Positions 8,024 to 17,053 of a stretch of DNA of 49,748 bases are shown one piece after another. Source of the DNA: Pseudanabaena cinerea FACHB-1277. Its GTDB lineage: Bacteria; Cyanobacteriota; Cyanobacteriia; Pseudanabaenales; Pseudanabaenaceae. The stretch spans positions 1 to 49,748 of the forward strand of contig NZ_JACJPY010000030.1 in assembly GCF_014696345.1 (NCBI RefSeq), read 5' to 3'. The notes below the pieces were generated by a model, which saw nothing but the letters and a program-made list of their open reading frames with translations, did not search any database and had not been told where the DNA came from. The translations under genes were made by a program, and so were the position numbers. Every line of letters begins with the position of its first letter. Positions within the stretch are counted from its first letter, which is position 1.

Positions 8024-9712
8024 ATCGACACTATTTACGGCAAAACTCAAGGATTAAAGGCACATCAAACCAAGCAGTTGGAGCGCCTCTATCGATCGCG
8101 GTTGCCACAGGATCGGCTGACCACGCCCGAACTGGCGCAACGTGTAGCGGCAATCAGTGCGGAATTAAAGGAACCTCTCTGTATTTACATCAATCGGCGG
8201 GGGCAGGTAATTCGCGTGGCGATCGGCACGCCCAATCAAACTAAGATCCCGCCCCTAGAGTTGCCGCGCTATGGTAGCGATCGCCTCAGTGGTATTCGTT
8301 GTATCTATGCCAGCCCTGGTATTGAGCCGCCTAGTGATACGGATCTGACGGCGCTGTTGATGCAGCGTCTCGATGCTTTGGTAACGCTGCTCGTAAATCT
8401 GAAGGGCTACGCTGAACGCGGCTATGTTGCCCATTTACTGCCCTCTAGGGATAGCGAACTGCCCGAAAATCAGCAGCCTTGGCAAGTCTCCAAACCCCTT
8501 AGCTTAGAGGCGATCGCCAATCAGGATTTTCTGGAATTGGTAGAGGGGCTGGAGGAAGAATTTGAGCGCAATTTTGCGGGTCGTGCCACCGATGATGATC
8601 TGGATCGTGTGGTTTTGGTGGGCTTAATGCAGCAAAAGGAAAAGCAATCTAAACGCGATCAGGCTGACGCGATGCCCTTTGCCTTGCTGGAGTTGGGGCA
8701 GTTGGTGGAAAGTGCAGGCGGTAAGGTGCTAGATGCGATTTGGCAAAACCGTGAACGTCCGCATCCGCAAACGGTTTTGGGTGAGGGTAAGGTCTTGGAA
8801 GTGGCGATCGCGGCGCAAACTAAGGGTGCAAATTTAGTCGTATTTGATCGGGAGCTAACCGCTTCGCAAAGCCGTAATTTGGAACGGATGATCGGTCTAC
8901 GGGTCAGCGATCGCACCGAAGTAATTCTCGATATTTTTGCCCAACGCGCCCAGTCTTCTGAGGGTAAGCTGCAAGTGGAATTAGCGCAATTGGAATATCG
9001 CTTGCCAAGATTGGCGGGACATGGGCAAGCCCTCTCTAGACTCGGTGGTGGTATCGGTACACGCGGACCTGGGGAAACCAAGCTGGAAACCGATCGCCGC
9101 GTCATTCAAAAGCGGATCACCTTTTTGCAGCAGCAGGTCAATCGTTTGCAGGAACAGCGATCGCGCATTCGTCAAAAACGGGTGGATCGGGAAGTTCCTA
9201 CGGTGGCGATCGTGGGCTATACCAATGCGGGTAAATCCACGCTGCTCAATGCTCTCACCAAGTCCGATGTCTATGCCGCCAATAAGCTATTTGCCACCCT
9301 TGACCCCACCACGCGCCGCCTCACCATCACCGATGAAAATGAGCAATTGCATACGGTTTTACTCACCGATACGGTGGGCTTTATCCATGAACTGCCCCAT
9401 TCCCTAGTGGATGCCTTTCGTGCCACCCTTGAAGAAGTCTCCGAAGCCGATGTGCTAGTGCATTTAGTCGATGCTGCCCATGCAGGTTGGGAGGATCAAC
9501 TCAAGGCGGTAGATGCCATTCTCAAGGATATGCCGATCGCCGTTGGACCGATTTTATTAGTCTTCAACAAAATTGATGCCGTCCCCGATCCCCAAGCGCT
9601 GTTAGATAAATATCCCGAAGCGATCGCCATTTCTGCCCTCAAGCGGCAGGGCTTTGACAAGTTGAGCAAGTCTCTACTCAAACTCATTGAATATGCGATC
9701 GGTGAGCTATAG
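8024..9712 (+). CDS. hflX: GTPase HflX
   Basis: This is a ribosome-associated GTPase of the HflX family. It has the N-terminal HflX domain, the GGIGTRGPGETKLETDRR linker and a G domain with GYTNAGKSTLLNAL (G1), DTVGFIHELPHSL (G3) and NKID (G4). The family splits or rescues stalled ribosomes. The first standard start codon is TTG at 8078, which gives 544 residues. However, the same frame continues upstream and encodes DTIYGKTQGLKAHQTKQ, which matches the conserved N-terminus of cyanobacterial HflX as I recall it (METIYGxTxGLK). No ATG, GTG or TTG is available there. The family start aligns with an ATC at 8024-8026, and ATT codons occur at 8006 and 8009. I therefore place the start at 8024 with reservation. 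Confidence 0.85.
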   Translation: MDTIYGKTQGLKAHQTKQLERLYRSRLPQDRLTTPELAQRVAAISAELKEPLCIYINRRGQVIRVAIGTPNQTKIPPLELPRYGSDRLSGIRCIYASPGIEPPSDTDLTALLMQRLDALVTLLVNLKGYAERGYVAHLLPSRDSELPENQQPWQVSKPLSLEAIANQDFLELVEGLEEEFERNFAGRATDDDLDRVVLVGLMQQKEKQSKRDQADAMPFALLELGQLVESAGGKVLDAIWQNRERPHPQTVLGEGKVLEVAIAAQTKGANLVVFDRELTASQSRNLERMIGLRVSDRTEVILDIFAQRAQSSEGKLQVELAQLEYRLPRLAGHGQALSRLGGGIGTRGPGETKLETDRRVIQKRITFLQQQVNRLQEQRSRIRQKRVDREVPTVAIVGYTNAGKSTLLNALTKSDVYAANKLFATLDPTTRRLTITDENEQLHTVLLTDTVGFIHELPHSLVDAFRATLEEVSEADVLVHLVDAAHAGWEDQLKAVDAILKDMPIAVGPILLVFNKIDAVPDPQALLDKYPEAIAISALKRQGFDKLSKSLLKLIEYAIGEL

Positions 9713-9945
9713 GGCTGCTAACAATTACTCCCGAAAGTGTAGGCAAACTTTTGAGGACAATAGCTCATATCTCAAGCAAGTAGATCTCGATCAAAGTTTC
9801 TAACATGAGGGAATCTTTAATTTATTTTTAACTTGGTATTGATTAAGATATTACGATTTTACTTGCGGCTCTTAAAATAAAGCCTGTCTCATCTCTAAAC
9901 TTTTCATTTCTTGCATTGGTGCTAAATTGGCAAAGGGGGCGATCG

Positions 9946-12132
9946 CTATTTCCCCTTCGTTGGTTTAGGTGGTCTAGCCGTTGCAGCATTTTTATTCCCT
10001 TCATTTGGTTTTTCAGGCTTAGAAGAATTAGGATTTTTTTTTAGAATTGGTTTAGCGGGATGTGATGTGATAGAACCACTTGCTTCACGATTGATTTTGC
10101 GATCGCTTTCTCTTACATCTAAAGGAGATGGAAGTACAAGGCGATCTTTGTACTCATTTACTGTTTTTTCGTTCGGCTTAGGTGATCTAAGACATGGCTT
10201 ACTCTTATCTCGTTCGATTTCCATATATCGAGTATCTTCAGTTTGTGGAACGTCATTCCATTTCAGCATTGAGAGTAACATTTTAATGCGGCGATGATCT
10301 TTAAAGTCTTTAATAGGCTGAAGTTGTTCAACCATATATTTTTTAAAATCTAGAATAAAGACTAAACTGCTTGCCAAGTTCTCACAACTTGCCCAAGATT
10401 TGTCAGAAAAAAGACTGTTATATCGTTCTTGCCTCTTACTCAAGTAAAGTTGATGCTCAATTTTAATAGCTCCCATACCCAGAGGTTTACCCATTCCCAG
10501 CGACAGGCGATAATCATCATTTTGAGCAGTATCTAGTACCCATGACAAAGCCCCAAGCTCAATATTGCTTAAATTTTCAAAATGGATTGTGAACTTAAAA
10601 GAAATGCCAGTTTTGATTAGTTTAATTTTAGTAATCTGTGTCGCTTTTTCTTCTTCTTCTTCTTCTTTTTGTTTCTCAGGATGTTTAAAATTAGGACTAC
10701 TACCCTTATGCCAATAGAGTTTGTGTCCTCTAATTACAGTTTCTTCTACGGGTTTATGTGCATAATGCTTAAGCTTAGGTTTTTCTGCCTTAGTTTCTTC
10801 TTTTTGGACTAGATAGTGCTGAAAAGTAGTTGGCTTTGGACTTGCTAAAATATGAGGAATAATAGGTTCTTGCTCGAACCAAACATCATCATTGGAAACA
10901 CAATTCGCATCACTAACAAAAATTCGTCCAGATAGAGACTGATTACTATACTTTCTCTTGTCACCTCTAACGTAACCAAAAATTGCTTCAGCAATGTCAA
11001 TTACTGGATCTCTATTTTCATCTTTCTCAGGATCTTTTAAGTAGGTGGGGATGAAATCTCTAGCTGTGGCGGCGTGTCCATTGCCTTCAGGAGAAAAAGG
11101 GATACGAAAGTTAGGACTTTGCCCAAAAAATCCTACAACCTTTCCAGACTGAGGTTGAGAGTAAAAAACGGGGCGATTATTTGCAAGGAATCCTGTGGTT
11201 TCACTAAATGGAGATGCTTTCTGGAAATCAGTTAAAGCATTACAGTAGTGTTGAACTGCAATAGGGTCTATCATCAATGGAGTCGGGTTAGAAACTTGTT
11301 GAAAAACAACACAGTGATTACGACGAGGTGAAGGTTCACTTCCTTGCTTCATGTTGCCACTAGTAACCACAGTTCCGATACTTGTTGGATATTCTGTTTC
11401 ATCATTAACTGAATCTAGAAAATAACGATTGTCTCTATTTGTTCCTTTGTTGGGGCTTCCTGTAAAGCCGACTGACAAATATTGAGGTTGGTAAGATGGA
11501 TTTAGATCATTAAACTTTAAAAAAGAAGATGTTAATGAAATACTTGATTCTTTTATCCATGCGAAAGAAGCAGACTTAATTTGTTTTGAAGGATGAATGA
11601 GCCAATCATCTTTATCTTTTTTTAAATAGCCTGCTTTAACCAAATCTGGTTTTACATATTTTTTGTATTCTGCCGCCAAAGAGTCACTTTTTTCAGTAGT
11701 GGCAACTGCACGAAAGAAAAAGTGATCTTCATCTGAAACGCGATCAATTTTGCTAAAGGTAATAATTTCTATAAGGGTTCTCAACATCCCTCTTAAACTA
11801 CTACCAGGTATAACAGGTTTTAAATTAGAGGGATTTTTGAAAAAATCTGCTCTTTTAGATTTTTGTTCTTCGGTTAGCTGATAAAAAAGCTTTTCTCCAA
11901 AATCAGCATACTCGTCTAGTGTATATCCGCAGCGAATGTAGAGAGGTGATGAGGTTGTTAAAGTGCATTCGACTTTCCCTGTGTAGCGATCGCCATAATA
12001 GCGATCATGTGATGGTAAAGAATCCTTGTCAACTTCAACTATTTTGTCAGGTAGCTCGACAAAGTTGTAAGGCGCAACAGCCTTTCTGTTGTCAGGAACA
12101 TGATTGATATGCTTGGGTAATTTGTTAGTCAT
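9946..12132 (-). CDS. Type III-D CRISPR RAMP protein, TIGR03986-like (large Cas7 with insertion)
   Basis: This 728-residue protein is the last gene of the CRISPR effector operon. A RAMP-type opening (VECTLTTSSPLYIRCG, then VIPGSSLRGMLRTL at about 107-120) is followed by a large insertion. A C-terminal glycine-rich segment (LSLGMGKPLGMGAIKI) is typical of Cas7-like folds. The size and the SSLRGMLR signature match the TIGR03986 RAMP family of type III-D loci, where such a subunit forms part of the crRNA backbone (a Cas7 with insertion). A run of six glutamates is encoded by (TTC)6 at 10648-10665. The C-terminal 60 residues are basic, proline-rich and probably disordered. The start is 54 bp downstream of the DUF29 stop. 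Confidence 0.78.
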   Translation of the reverse strand: MTNKLPKHINHVPDNRKAVAPYNFVELPDKIVEVDKDSLPSHDRYYGDRYTGKVECTLTTSSPLYIRCGYTLDEYADFGEKLFYQLTEEQKSKRADFFKNPSNLKPVIPGSSLRGMLRTLIEIITFSKIDRVSDEDHFFFRAVATTEKSDSLAAEYKKYVKPDLVKAGYLKKDKDDWLIHPSKQIKSASFAWIKESSISLTSSFLKFNDLNPSYQPQYLSVGFTGSPNKGTNRDNRYFLDSVNDETEYPTSIGTVVTSGNMKQGSEPSPRRNHCVVFQQVSNPTPLMIDPIAVQHYCNALTDFQKASPFSETTGFLANNRPVFYSQPQSGKVVGFFGQSPNFRIPFSPEGNGHAATARDFIPTYLKDPEKDENRDPVIDIAEAIFGYVRGDKRKYSNQSLSGRIFVSDANCVSNDDVWFEQEPIIPHILASPKPTTFQHYLVQKEETKAEKPKLKHYAHKPVEETVIRGHKLYWHKGSSPNFKHPEKQKEEEEEEKATQITKIKLIKTGISFKFTIHFENLSNIELGALSWVLDTAQNDDYRLSLGMGKPLGMGAIKIEHQLYLSKRQERYNSLFSDKSWASCENLASSLVFILDFKKYMVEQLQPIKDFKDHRRIKMLLSMLKWNDVPQTEDTRYMEIERDKSKPCLRSPKPNEKTVNEYKDRLVLPSPLDVRESDRKINREASGSITSHPAKPILKKNPNSSKPEKPNEGNKNAATARPPKPTKGK
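10648..10665. repeat. Trinucleotide (TTC)6 microsatellite in coding sequence
   Basis: Six tandem TTC triplets on the plus strand encode six consecutive glutamates (EEEEEE) within the large RAMP protein. Copy-number change would keep the frame. Confidence 0.9.
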
Positions 12133-12186
12133 TTTTTATTTCCTCTTTGATATTTTTTAAAAGTTTGATGATTAATAAGAATATAA

Positions 12187-12651
12187 TCACGGCTTGTGAG
12201 AAAGCCAATACTGCTGACTCAAAAGGGCATTAGCATCAGAGTCTAATTGCCATGCGGCAGGAAACTCTGTTTGCTTATACTCACTCCTTACAAGCTCTAG
12301 AGCATTCTCGAAAGCGCCTGACAAAATCTCTAGAAAATATGGCTTTAGACTAGGAGAATCTTGTAATAAACCTTTGATTTGTTGACGTTGTTCAATGATT
12401 GTAAGCTCCCAGCCATTAAAGTTTTCTGGCAAGTTAACATACATCCGTTTTAGCAAATGTGCAAATAAAACCACCAATCTATTTTTTAGCTCACGGCGAT
12501 CGCTCCTAGCCAAATTTTCGACCTCCTCAATCAAGTTTTCAAAGTCTAAACCATCAAGATCCTTATTCTTGAGCTTAGCCGCAGTCACTTCACACCATGC
12601 CACAAAATCATTGTCATACAGGGTTGATATATTTCGGATTGTCTGTGTCAT
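12187..12651 (-). CDS. DUF29 domain-containing protein within the CRISPR operon
   Basis: This 154-residue protein fits the cyanobacterial DUF29 family: LYDNDFVAWCEVTAAKLKNK, DGLDFENLIEEVENLARSD, and the helical core LLKRMYVNLPENFNGWELTI. It appears all-helical with no signal peptide or membrane segment. The function of DUF29 is not known to me. It starts 2 bp after the csx19 stop and is followed by the TIGR03986-type gene, so it is co-transcribed with the effector genes. A second copy (30199-30648) shares the same architecture, including ENLIEE, LLKR.YV and FNGW. Confidence 0.85.
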   Translation of the reverse strand: MTQTIRNISTLYDNDFVAWCEVTAAKLKNKDLDGLDFENLIEEVENLARSDRRELKNRLVVLFAHLLKRMYVNLPENFNGWELTIIEQRQQIKGLLQDSPSLKPYFLEILSGAFENALELVRSEYKQTEFPAAWQLDSDANALLSQQYWLSHKP

Positions 12652-12653
12652 GA

Positions 12654-13259
12654 CTAATCTTTCTCCTTTGTAGTTAAATCAACAAGACGACTATGGGAGA
12701 TTCGCGCCACACCTGCGTCATCATAGGTAATGTAATGATGCACAACTAGACGAACTGGTTTAACCAGCTTTTGATTTTCGTCAACCTTAATATCAGTAAA
12801 AGGAACAGCGTGTCTGAGTCCCTGTGAACCATCTCGTAGCAAGGTAAAACCGTACTGTTCATTCTTTTCTCCATGCGTTCCCCAGAGAATTTGTCTTTCT
12901 TCAATTTTCTCTTTATACTGGTCATCTGCCGTAAAGTGCGATCGCCATTTTCCCCCATTGCGCCACAGATGTAATTCGCCGCCATCTTTGCTAAAAATAC
13001 GACATTCTTGCAGGGTTTGCGATCGCAACTTAGCAGGATGAAACTTAGTACATTTATCAAACAACACATCACCAGATGTCTTTAACCCATCATCATCAAA
13101 GCGTCCCCAAATAACGCCATCTTCAGCATGAGCTAGGAGATATCTAAGATTGTGTTTTTTTGCTTGACGTTCCAGCCAATCTCTCAAACCGTGATTATCT
13201 AAGAAATCAGGTGGATCGCAATGCTCGACATTTGGTTTAACAATAGTTGTACTCATCAT
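12654..13259 (-). CDS. csx19: Type III-D CRISPR-associated protein Csx19 (TIGR03984-like)
   Basis: This 201-residue protein begins CDPPDFLDNHGLRDWLERQA and contains YLLAHAEDGVIWGRFDDDGL, LQECRIFSKDGGELHLWR and a C-terminal VRLVVHHYITYDDAGVARIS. These features match my recall of the TIGR03984/Csx19 family, which marks type III-D systems. In type III-D complexes Csx19 is a structural subunit. The start has an AGGAG ribosome binding site five bases upstream of ATGATG. It sits between the PD-(D/E)xK-like gene (13-bp gap) and DUF29. Confidence 0.78.
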   Translation of the reverse strand: MMSTTIVKPNVEHCDPPDFLDNHGLRDWLERQAKKHNLRYLLAHAEDGVIWGRFDDDGLKTSGDVLFDKCTKFHPAKLRSQTLQECRIFSKDGGELHLWRNGGKWRSHFTADDQYKEKIEERQILWGTHGEKNEQYGFTLLRDGSQGLRHAVPFTDIKVDENQKLVKPVRLVVHHYITYDDAGVARISHSRLVDLTTKEKD

Positions 13260-13272
13260 TTTTCTCCTAAAC

Positions 13273-13899
13273 TTATACTAGATGATCTTGAACAGAGGTT
13301 AATAGGCGATCGCATTCTTGAAAAATAAAATTAACCGCCGCAAATAAATGTTCGATCTCTTGGATACTGTAAAAGATTCTATTGCGCGTAAAAGTATGAT
13401 CATCAAGCTTACCAAACTGCCAAAATTTACCATTAGAAGTAATCCCAAAGACAGTTATCTCTTCTAGATTATTCAACTTTTGGGCGGCATACATTTCTGC
13501 TAAACACTGACCCCAAGCCGCATCAAAGTTATCTTGCTTAGCTTCGATCAGTAGAAAATAGGGCTTGTCAAAGACGACTTTACCGAGAGGCGATCGCTTT
13601 GCCAAAATATACTCAGGAAAGCCCGTTAGGTTATCTTTATAGTTAAGATATTGATGACTCCACAGTGTAAACTTTTTAGCAAATGGTTTCCAAACCTCTT
13701 TGAGAACAGGGTAGATCAAGTTTTCACAAATAGCGTATTCAGAATTATCCACAACTCCTTCATTTAACATAAATTCTAAATCCGCCAGAAAGTAATCCTT
13801 AATATTAAAAGAAATTTCTTGCATAAAGTTTTCTTCTACAAAAGAAATTTCTAATTCCTTGAGAGTTTCACCGAGACTTTTGTACTGACTAAATGACAT
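13273..13899 (-). CDS. Small PD-(D/E)xK-like protein embedded in the CRISPR operon
   Basis: This 208-residue protein carries YFLLIEAKQDNFDAAWGQ (E119, K121) followed by a helix and then ITVFGITSNGKFWQFGKL. This is the pattern of HSDR_N-like or related PD-(D/E)xK folds, with a beta-strand ExK followed by a helix and a G.W.F strand. An upstream acidic residue of the motif is not obvious; GFPEYILAKR is the best candidate region. It lies 3 bp after the tandem Cas7 gene and 13 bp before csx19, so it is an integral operon member. A remnant with the same signature lies upstream of the operon (20739-21050). It is not a standard Cas subunit. Nuclease activity is inference. Confidence 0.65.
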   Translation of the reverse strand: MSFSQYKSLGETLKELEISFVEENFMQEISFNIKDYFLADLEFMLNEGVVDNSEYAICENLIYPVLKEVWKPFAKKFTLWSHQYLNYKDNLTGFPEYILAKRSPLGKVVFDKPYFLLIEAKQDNFDAAWGQCLAEMYAAQKLNNLEEITVFGITSNGKFWQFGKLDDHTFTRNRIFYSIQEIEHLFAAVNFIFQECDRLLTSVQDHLV

Positions 13900-13902
13900 A
13901 TT

Positions 13903-15426
13903 TTACTCCTGATGATGTATATGGTTAGTTAGTTTTATGACAAACTTTTGTAGATGGGCTTGTACTTCTACTGCTGTTTTATTCTCATCTTTTAAGTCCT
14001 TAACTATAAGACTATTTTCAGTGCCATTTTCAATTTTCCATTCCTGCTGAATCGTAGATGATTGAGAATTTAAAATTGCTTCTTTACCTTTTAAACGTCC
14101 TCGACCAATACTACTTTCACCACCAATCGGCAAATCTTCTGTCCAAAGATCCTTTAGTAATAGAAGTAGTAAACCAATTTCATAGTCTTGAGGATTCCGT
14201 AATTCTAGTTTTAACTCTACCTCACCGCTAAATATGGGCTGTGCATCAAATAATGCGCCGTGCATTGCACCACCTGTGAAACGATCGATCGCAATCCGAG
14301 TTTGGACTAGTTCGGTATTATTTTTGATTTCGCTTTCATGGACTATCAACTTACTTGCCTTAGCATCTTTATTACCATTGCCAGAAATATCTGTGCCAAA
14401 AATATCTTCAACAATTTTAAGATCTTTCTCTAATGTGTTGATAATTCTGACTGCTCTATGTCTCAGGACTCCCGCAAGACTTGTTCCTGAAATGATAGGG
14501 AAGGAAATATATTCTTGGGGCTTTTCTTTGTTAGGTCGATGAGATTTGAGATGAACTGCATCAGGTCTCTTGTCTTTAGAATATTCGGCTGAACGAATTA
14601 GCATGGAACCAACAAGGCTAAATGTTGCTGTGATGGTAAAGCGATCGCGTTGATCGTCCCCAGTATCTCCCAATATTTTCTTATCATCAGAAGGTATGGC
14701 ATATTCACTTGCCCAATCTCGATCAAAAGTTAGCCATGCTAAACGTTGCTGAGTATTTTTTAGGTCAAACTCCCATACTTGCCAATTGTCCACTTTGCAA
14801 CGCCCAAAGCCGCGCCGCTTTTTCATGCCGATCGCTATTTCACCTTTCTCGAAACCTGATAGGGCGATCGCTAATCCTTGTTTAAGTTGAGTCTCATCTT
14901 TCCCTTCTTCAATCAGCAACTCAAAGAAAAGCGAAAACTCAGTACCTGCTTGTAAAAATTCCAAATCATATTTGAAATCATCTTTTGCGGTTCGAGTTTT
15001 GCCATTAATTGAAACACCATCTCTTAGTTCTGCTTTAATGACTTGATCGCTGAGAGCATCGTTAATGATTAATGGACTTTGAGTATCATCATGCTTAATT
15101 CGTACTTTTTCTTTTTCTGTTAAATCTCTTTCATCTTTGTAAACAAATAAATCACCAAACAACAAAGCAGCAAGATCAGTACGTCTGTCATAGTCGTTAT
15201 AGCCACGATTGTATTCTCGTAAATAGTTGCGTAAAGCACCAGCGATCGATGATCCTGTGAGTAAAGCTTTATCTTCTATACTGTCTCTCAGAATTGGCAA
15301 ATCTACAGGACTATCAGTATCACCAACACCAAGACAGGTAGGAGTATCAAGTATCAAAATACCTTTAACGATAATACGTTTGATAACATAACGATGATCC
15401 TTTCTATGAGATAGCTTAGACATCAT
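13903..15426 (-). CDS. Tandem Cas7 (Csm3-like x2) RAMP protein, type III-D
   Basis: This 507-residue protein has two RAMP modules. The first has SPVDLPILRDSIEDKALLTGS followed by SIAGALRNYL, with D42 at the position of the Csm3 catalytic aspartate, and a GMKKRRGFGRCKV glycine-rich loop. The second has RPDAVHLKSH, then FPIISGTSLAGVLRHRA and GGESSIGRGRLKG. Such fused Cas7 proteins form two adjacent backbone subunits that cleave target RNA in type III-D complexes. The aspartates in both halves suggest two cleavage sites, which is inference. Its start (ATGATG) overlaps the last 11 bases of csx10, so the two are translationally coupled. Confidence 0.82.
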   Translation of the reverse strand: MMSKLSHRKDHRYVIKRIIVKGILILDTPTCLGVGDTDSPVDLPILRDSIEDKALLTGSSIAGALRNYLREYNRGYNDYDRRTDLAALLFGDLFVYKDERDLTEKEKVRIKHDDTQSPLIINDALSDQVIKAELRDGVSINGKTRTAKDDFKYDLEFLQAGTEFSLFFELLIEEGKDETQLKQGLAIALSGFEKGEIAIGMKKRRGFGRCKVDNWQVWEFDLKNTQQRLAWLTFDRDWASEYAIPSDDKKILGDTGDDQRDRFTITATFSLVGSMLIRSAEYSKDKRPDAVHLKSHRPNKEKPQEYISFPIISGTSLAGVLRHRAVRIINTLEKDLKIVEDIFGTDISGNGNKDAKASKLIVHESEIKNNTELVQTRIAIDRFTGGAMHGALFDAQPIFSGEVELKLELRNPQDYEIGLLLLLLKDLWTEDLPIGGESSIGRGRLKGKEAILNSQSSTIQQEWKIENGTENSLIVKDLKDENKTAVEVQAHLQKFVIKLTNHIHHQE

Positions 15427-17044
15427 TTTTCTCCTTTATTGCTTTCATCTTTCTCGAAACTGCCATAATTAGGCGAAAAGTGTACTCCAAAGCCATTTCG
15501 TAGTTTAATACTTCTGTATATCCTGCAATTTGGATAGCTGGCTTACCTTCTAATACAGGATTATTTCCATCATTGTCTGATCCCCAAGCTGTATTGATCC
15601 AGTCTAGGGGACTTGCTACCCAATCGCGAATCTGCTTGTCAAAACTTTGATCATTTATCTTTGTTCTTTTAAACTGTTCGCGTGCATTACGGTTTAGGTT
15701 AGTTGATTCTTCCTGTTCTCCTATCAACTGGTACAAGGGTTTATTACTTCGTTCTGACAGAGACTGACGTGTAACATTCATTAATCGAGAAAGTTGGCTA
15801 TTGGAAACATAAATATCTTTTGACTCGGTAGGAGTATTTAGCGGAATCTGCTTTAGAAGCAACTCATCTAACTTTTGACTCAATATACGTCTAGCCATTA
15901 TTTGGGCTATCTTATCTACTTGATTATTAGATTCTTTTTGATTTGTAGCAGATTCAGATTCTTGATTATAATTTATTTTAGAAGTCTGATCAACCTGAAA
16001 CTTCTCAATTTCAGCAATCCAGTTTATGCTGATTCTGCCAAAACCATCAACTTTTCTCTCCCCGATGCCTTGACTCTCGACATTATAAACATTTGTATCC
16101 AGAATTTCTTTGATCTTTTCAAATACAAAAACACTCCCTGCTGTGATGGATGGAACTTGAGGCAGTGGCAAGCCCCATTTACGATTAAATCCTCCTACAA
16201 CTTCGACATTTGCATAGGAGTCTAGATATTTTAAATTTGTCCCTAACGATTCAGAAAGTTCTTTGTTAAGAATCTGCGGATCGGTAGTTGGCTGACCAAA
16301 ATCATCGCGTAAGATTAAGTTACTTAAAAGCGTAACAGTTAACTTAGGTTGACTGCTTCTCTCTTCCCAATCTAATCCTACTTCGTTCCAACTATCATCT
16401 TCTAATAGCTGGACTGTAACATGACCATAACCAGCACTTTGAGAGCCACCTAACCACAAATCTTTTCTTTGCAATAGTGACCTGATAATATCAGCATCTT
16501 CATCGCGATTGCATAAAACCATTGCCTGAAATGTTTGTTCTGCATCAATGGCATCATATCGAAATACAGCGCCACTTCCTTCAATACCTCTACCAAGTTT
16601 GCGATCGCGTTGATTGTGAATATTGATTCTCCGTTTAACTTTATGTAAGCGAATATTATTTTCATCAATTACACAAAACCCCTGTACTTGTTTAGGAGAT
16701 TCAATAGTTTTTTCAATTTGGTTGACAACTTCTTTAGGCTCATCATCCCTTTTAGATTTGCATAAACAGTTTGGGATTGGCAAGCTACGTCTTTCTTGCT
16801 CTTGATCCCATAAATAGGCATTGAGGTAACGAGTTGTACCATCAAAAAATAGTCGAACCACATCTGAGTTATCAAGAATGTCTGATTCAGTAGGCTGATA
16901 TTGCTTAAGGTAACGTCCAATTAATGCGCCCCGCAGCATACTACCAGGAATGTAAGGGTAAGATACATCACTGTTGGGATCGCCTTGTAATGAGGTAGCT
17001 AGGATTGGTTGTTTTGTATGTAATAAAAAATTAACTGCTTTCAT
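15416..17044 (-). CDS. csx10: Type III-D RAMP protein Csx10 (Cas5-group) with helical C-terminal extension
   Basis: This 542-residue protein begins MKAVNFLLHTKQPILATSLQ and has YPYIPGSMLRGALIGRYL, the Csx10/Cas5-group signature. An early glycine-rich loop (LWLGGSQSAGYGHVTV) ends the first RAMP unit. A second unit runs to about residue 360 (GIGERKVDGFGRISINW). Residues about 370-540 are mostly helical, polar and lack a RAMP loop, and could be a fused Cas11-like small subunit. No separate small-subunit gene is seen in the operon, which supports that idea. The upstream Cas7 gene ends 9 bp before it. Confidence 0.82.
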   Translation of the reverse strand: MKAVNFLLHTKQPILATSLQGDPNSDVSYPYIPGSMLRGALIGRYLKQYQPTESDILDNSDVVRLFFDGTTRYLNAYLWDQEQERRSLPIPNCLCKSKRDDEPKEVVNQIEKTIESPKQVQGFCVIDENNIRLHKVKRRINIHNQRDRKLGRGIEGSGAVFRYDAIDAEQTFQAMVLCNRDEDADIIRSLLQRKDLWLGGSQSAGYGHVTVQLLEDDSWNEVGLDWEERSSQPKLTVTLLSNLILRDDFGQPTTDPQILNKELSESLGTNLKYLDSYANVEVVGGFNRKWGLPLPQVPSITAGSVFVFEKIKEILDTNVYNVESQGIGERKVDGFGRISINWIAEIEKFQVDQTSKINYNQESESATNQKESNNQVDKIAQIMARRILSQKLDELLLKQIPLNTPTESKDIYVSNSQLSRLMNVTRQSLSERSNKPLYQLIGEQEESTNLNRNAREQFKRTKINDQSFDKQIRDWVASPLDWINTAWGSDNDGNNPVLEGKPAIQIAGYTEVLNYEMALEYTFRLIMAVSRKMKAIKEKNDV

Positions 17045-17053
17045 GGGCTTTCC

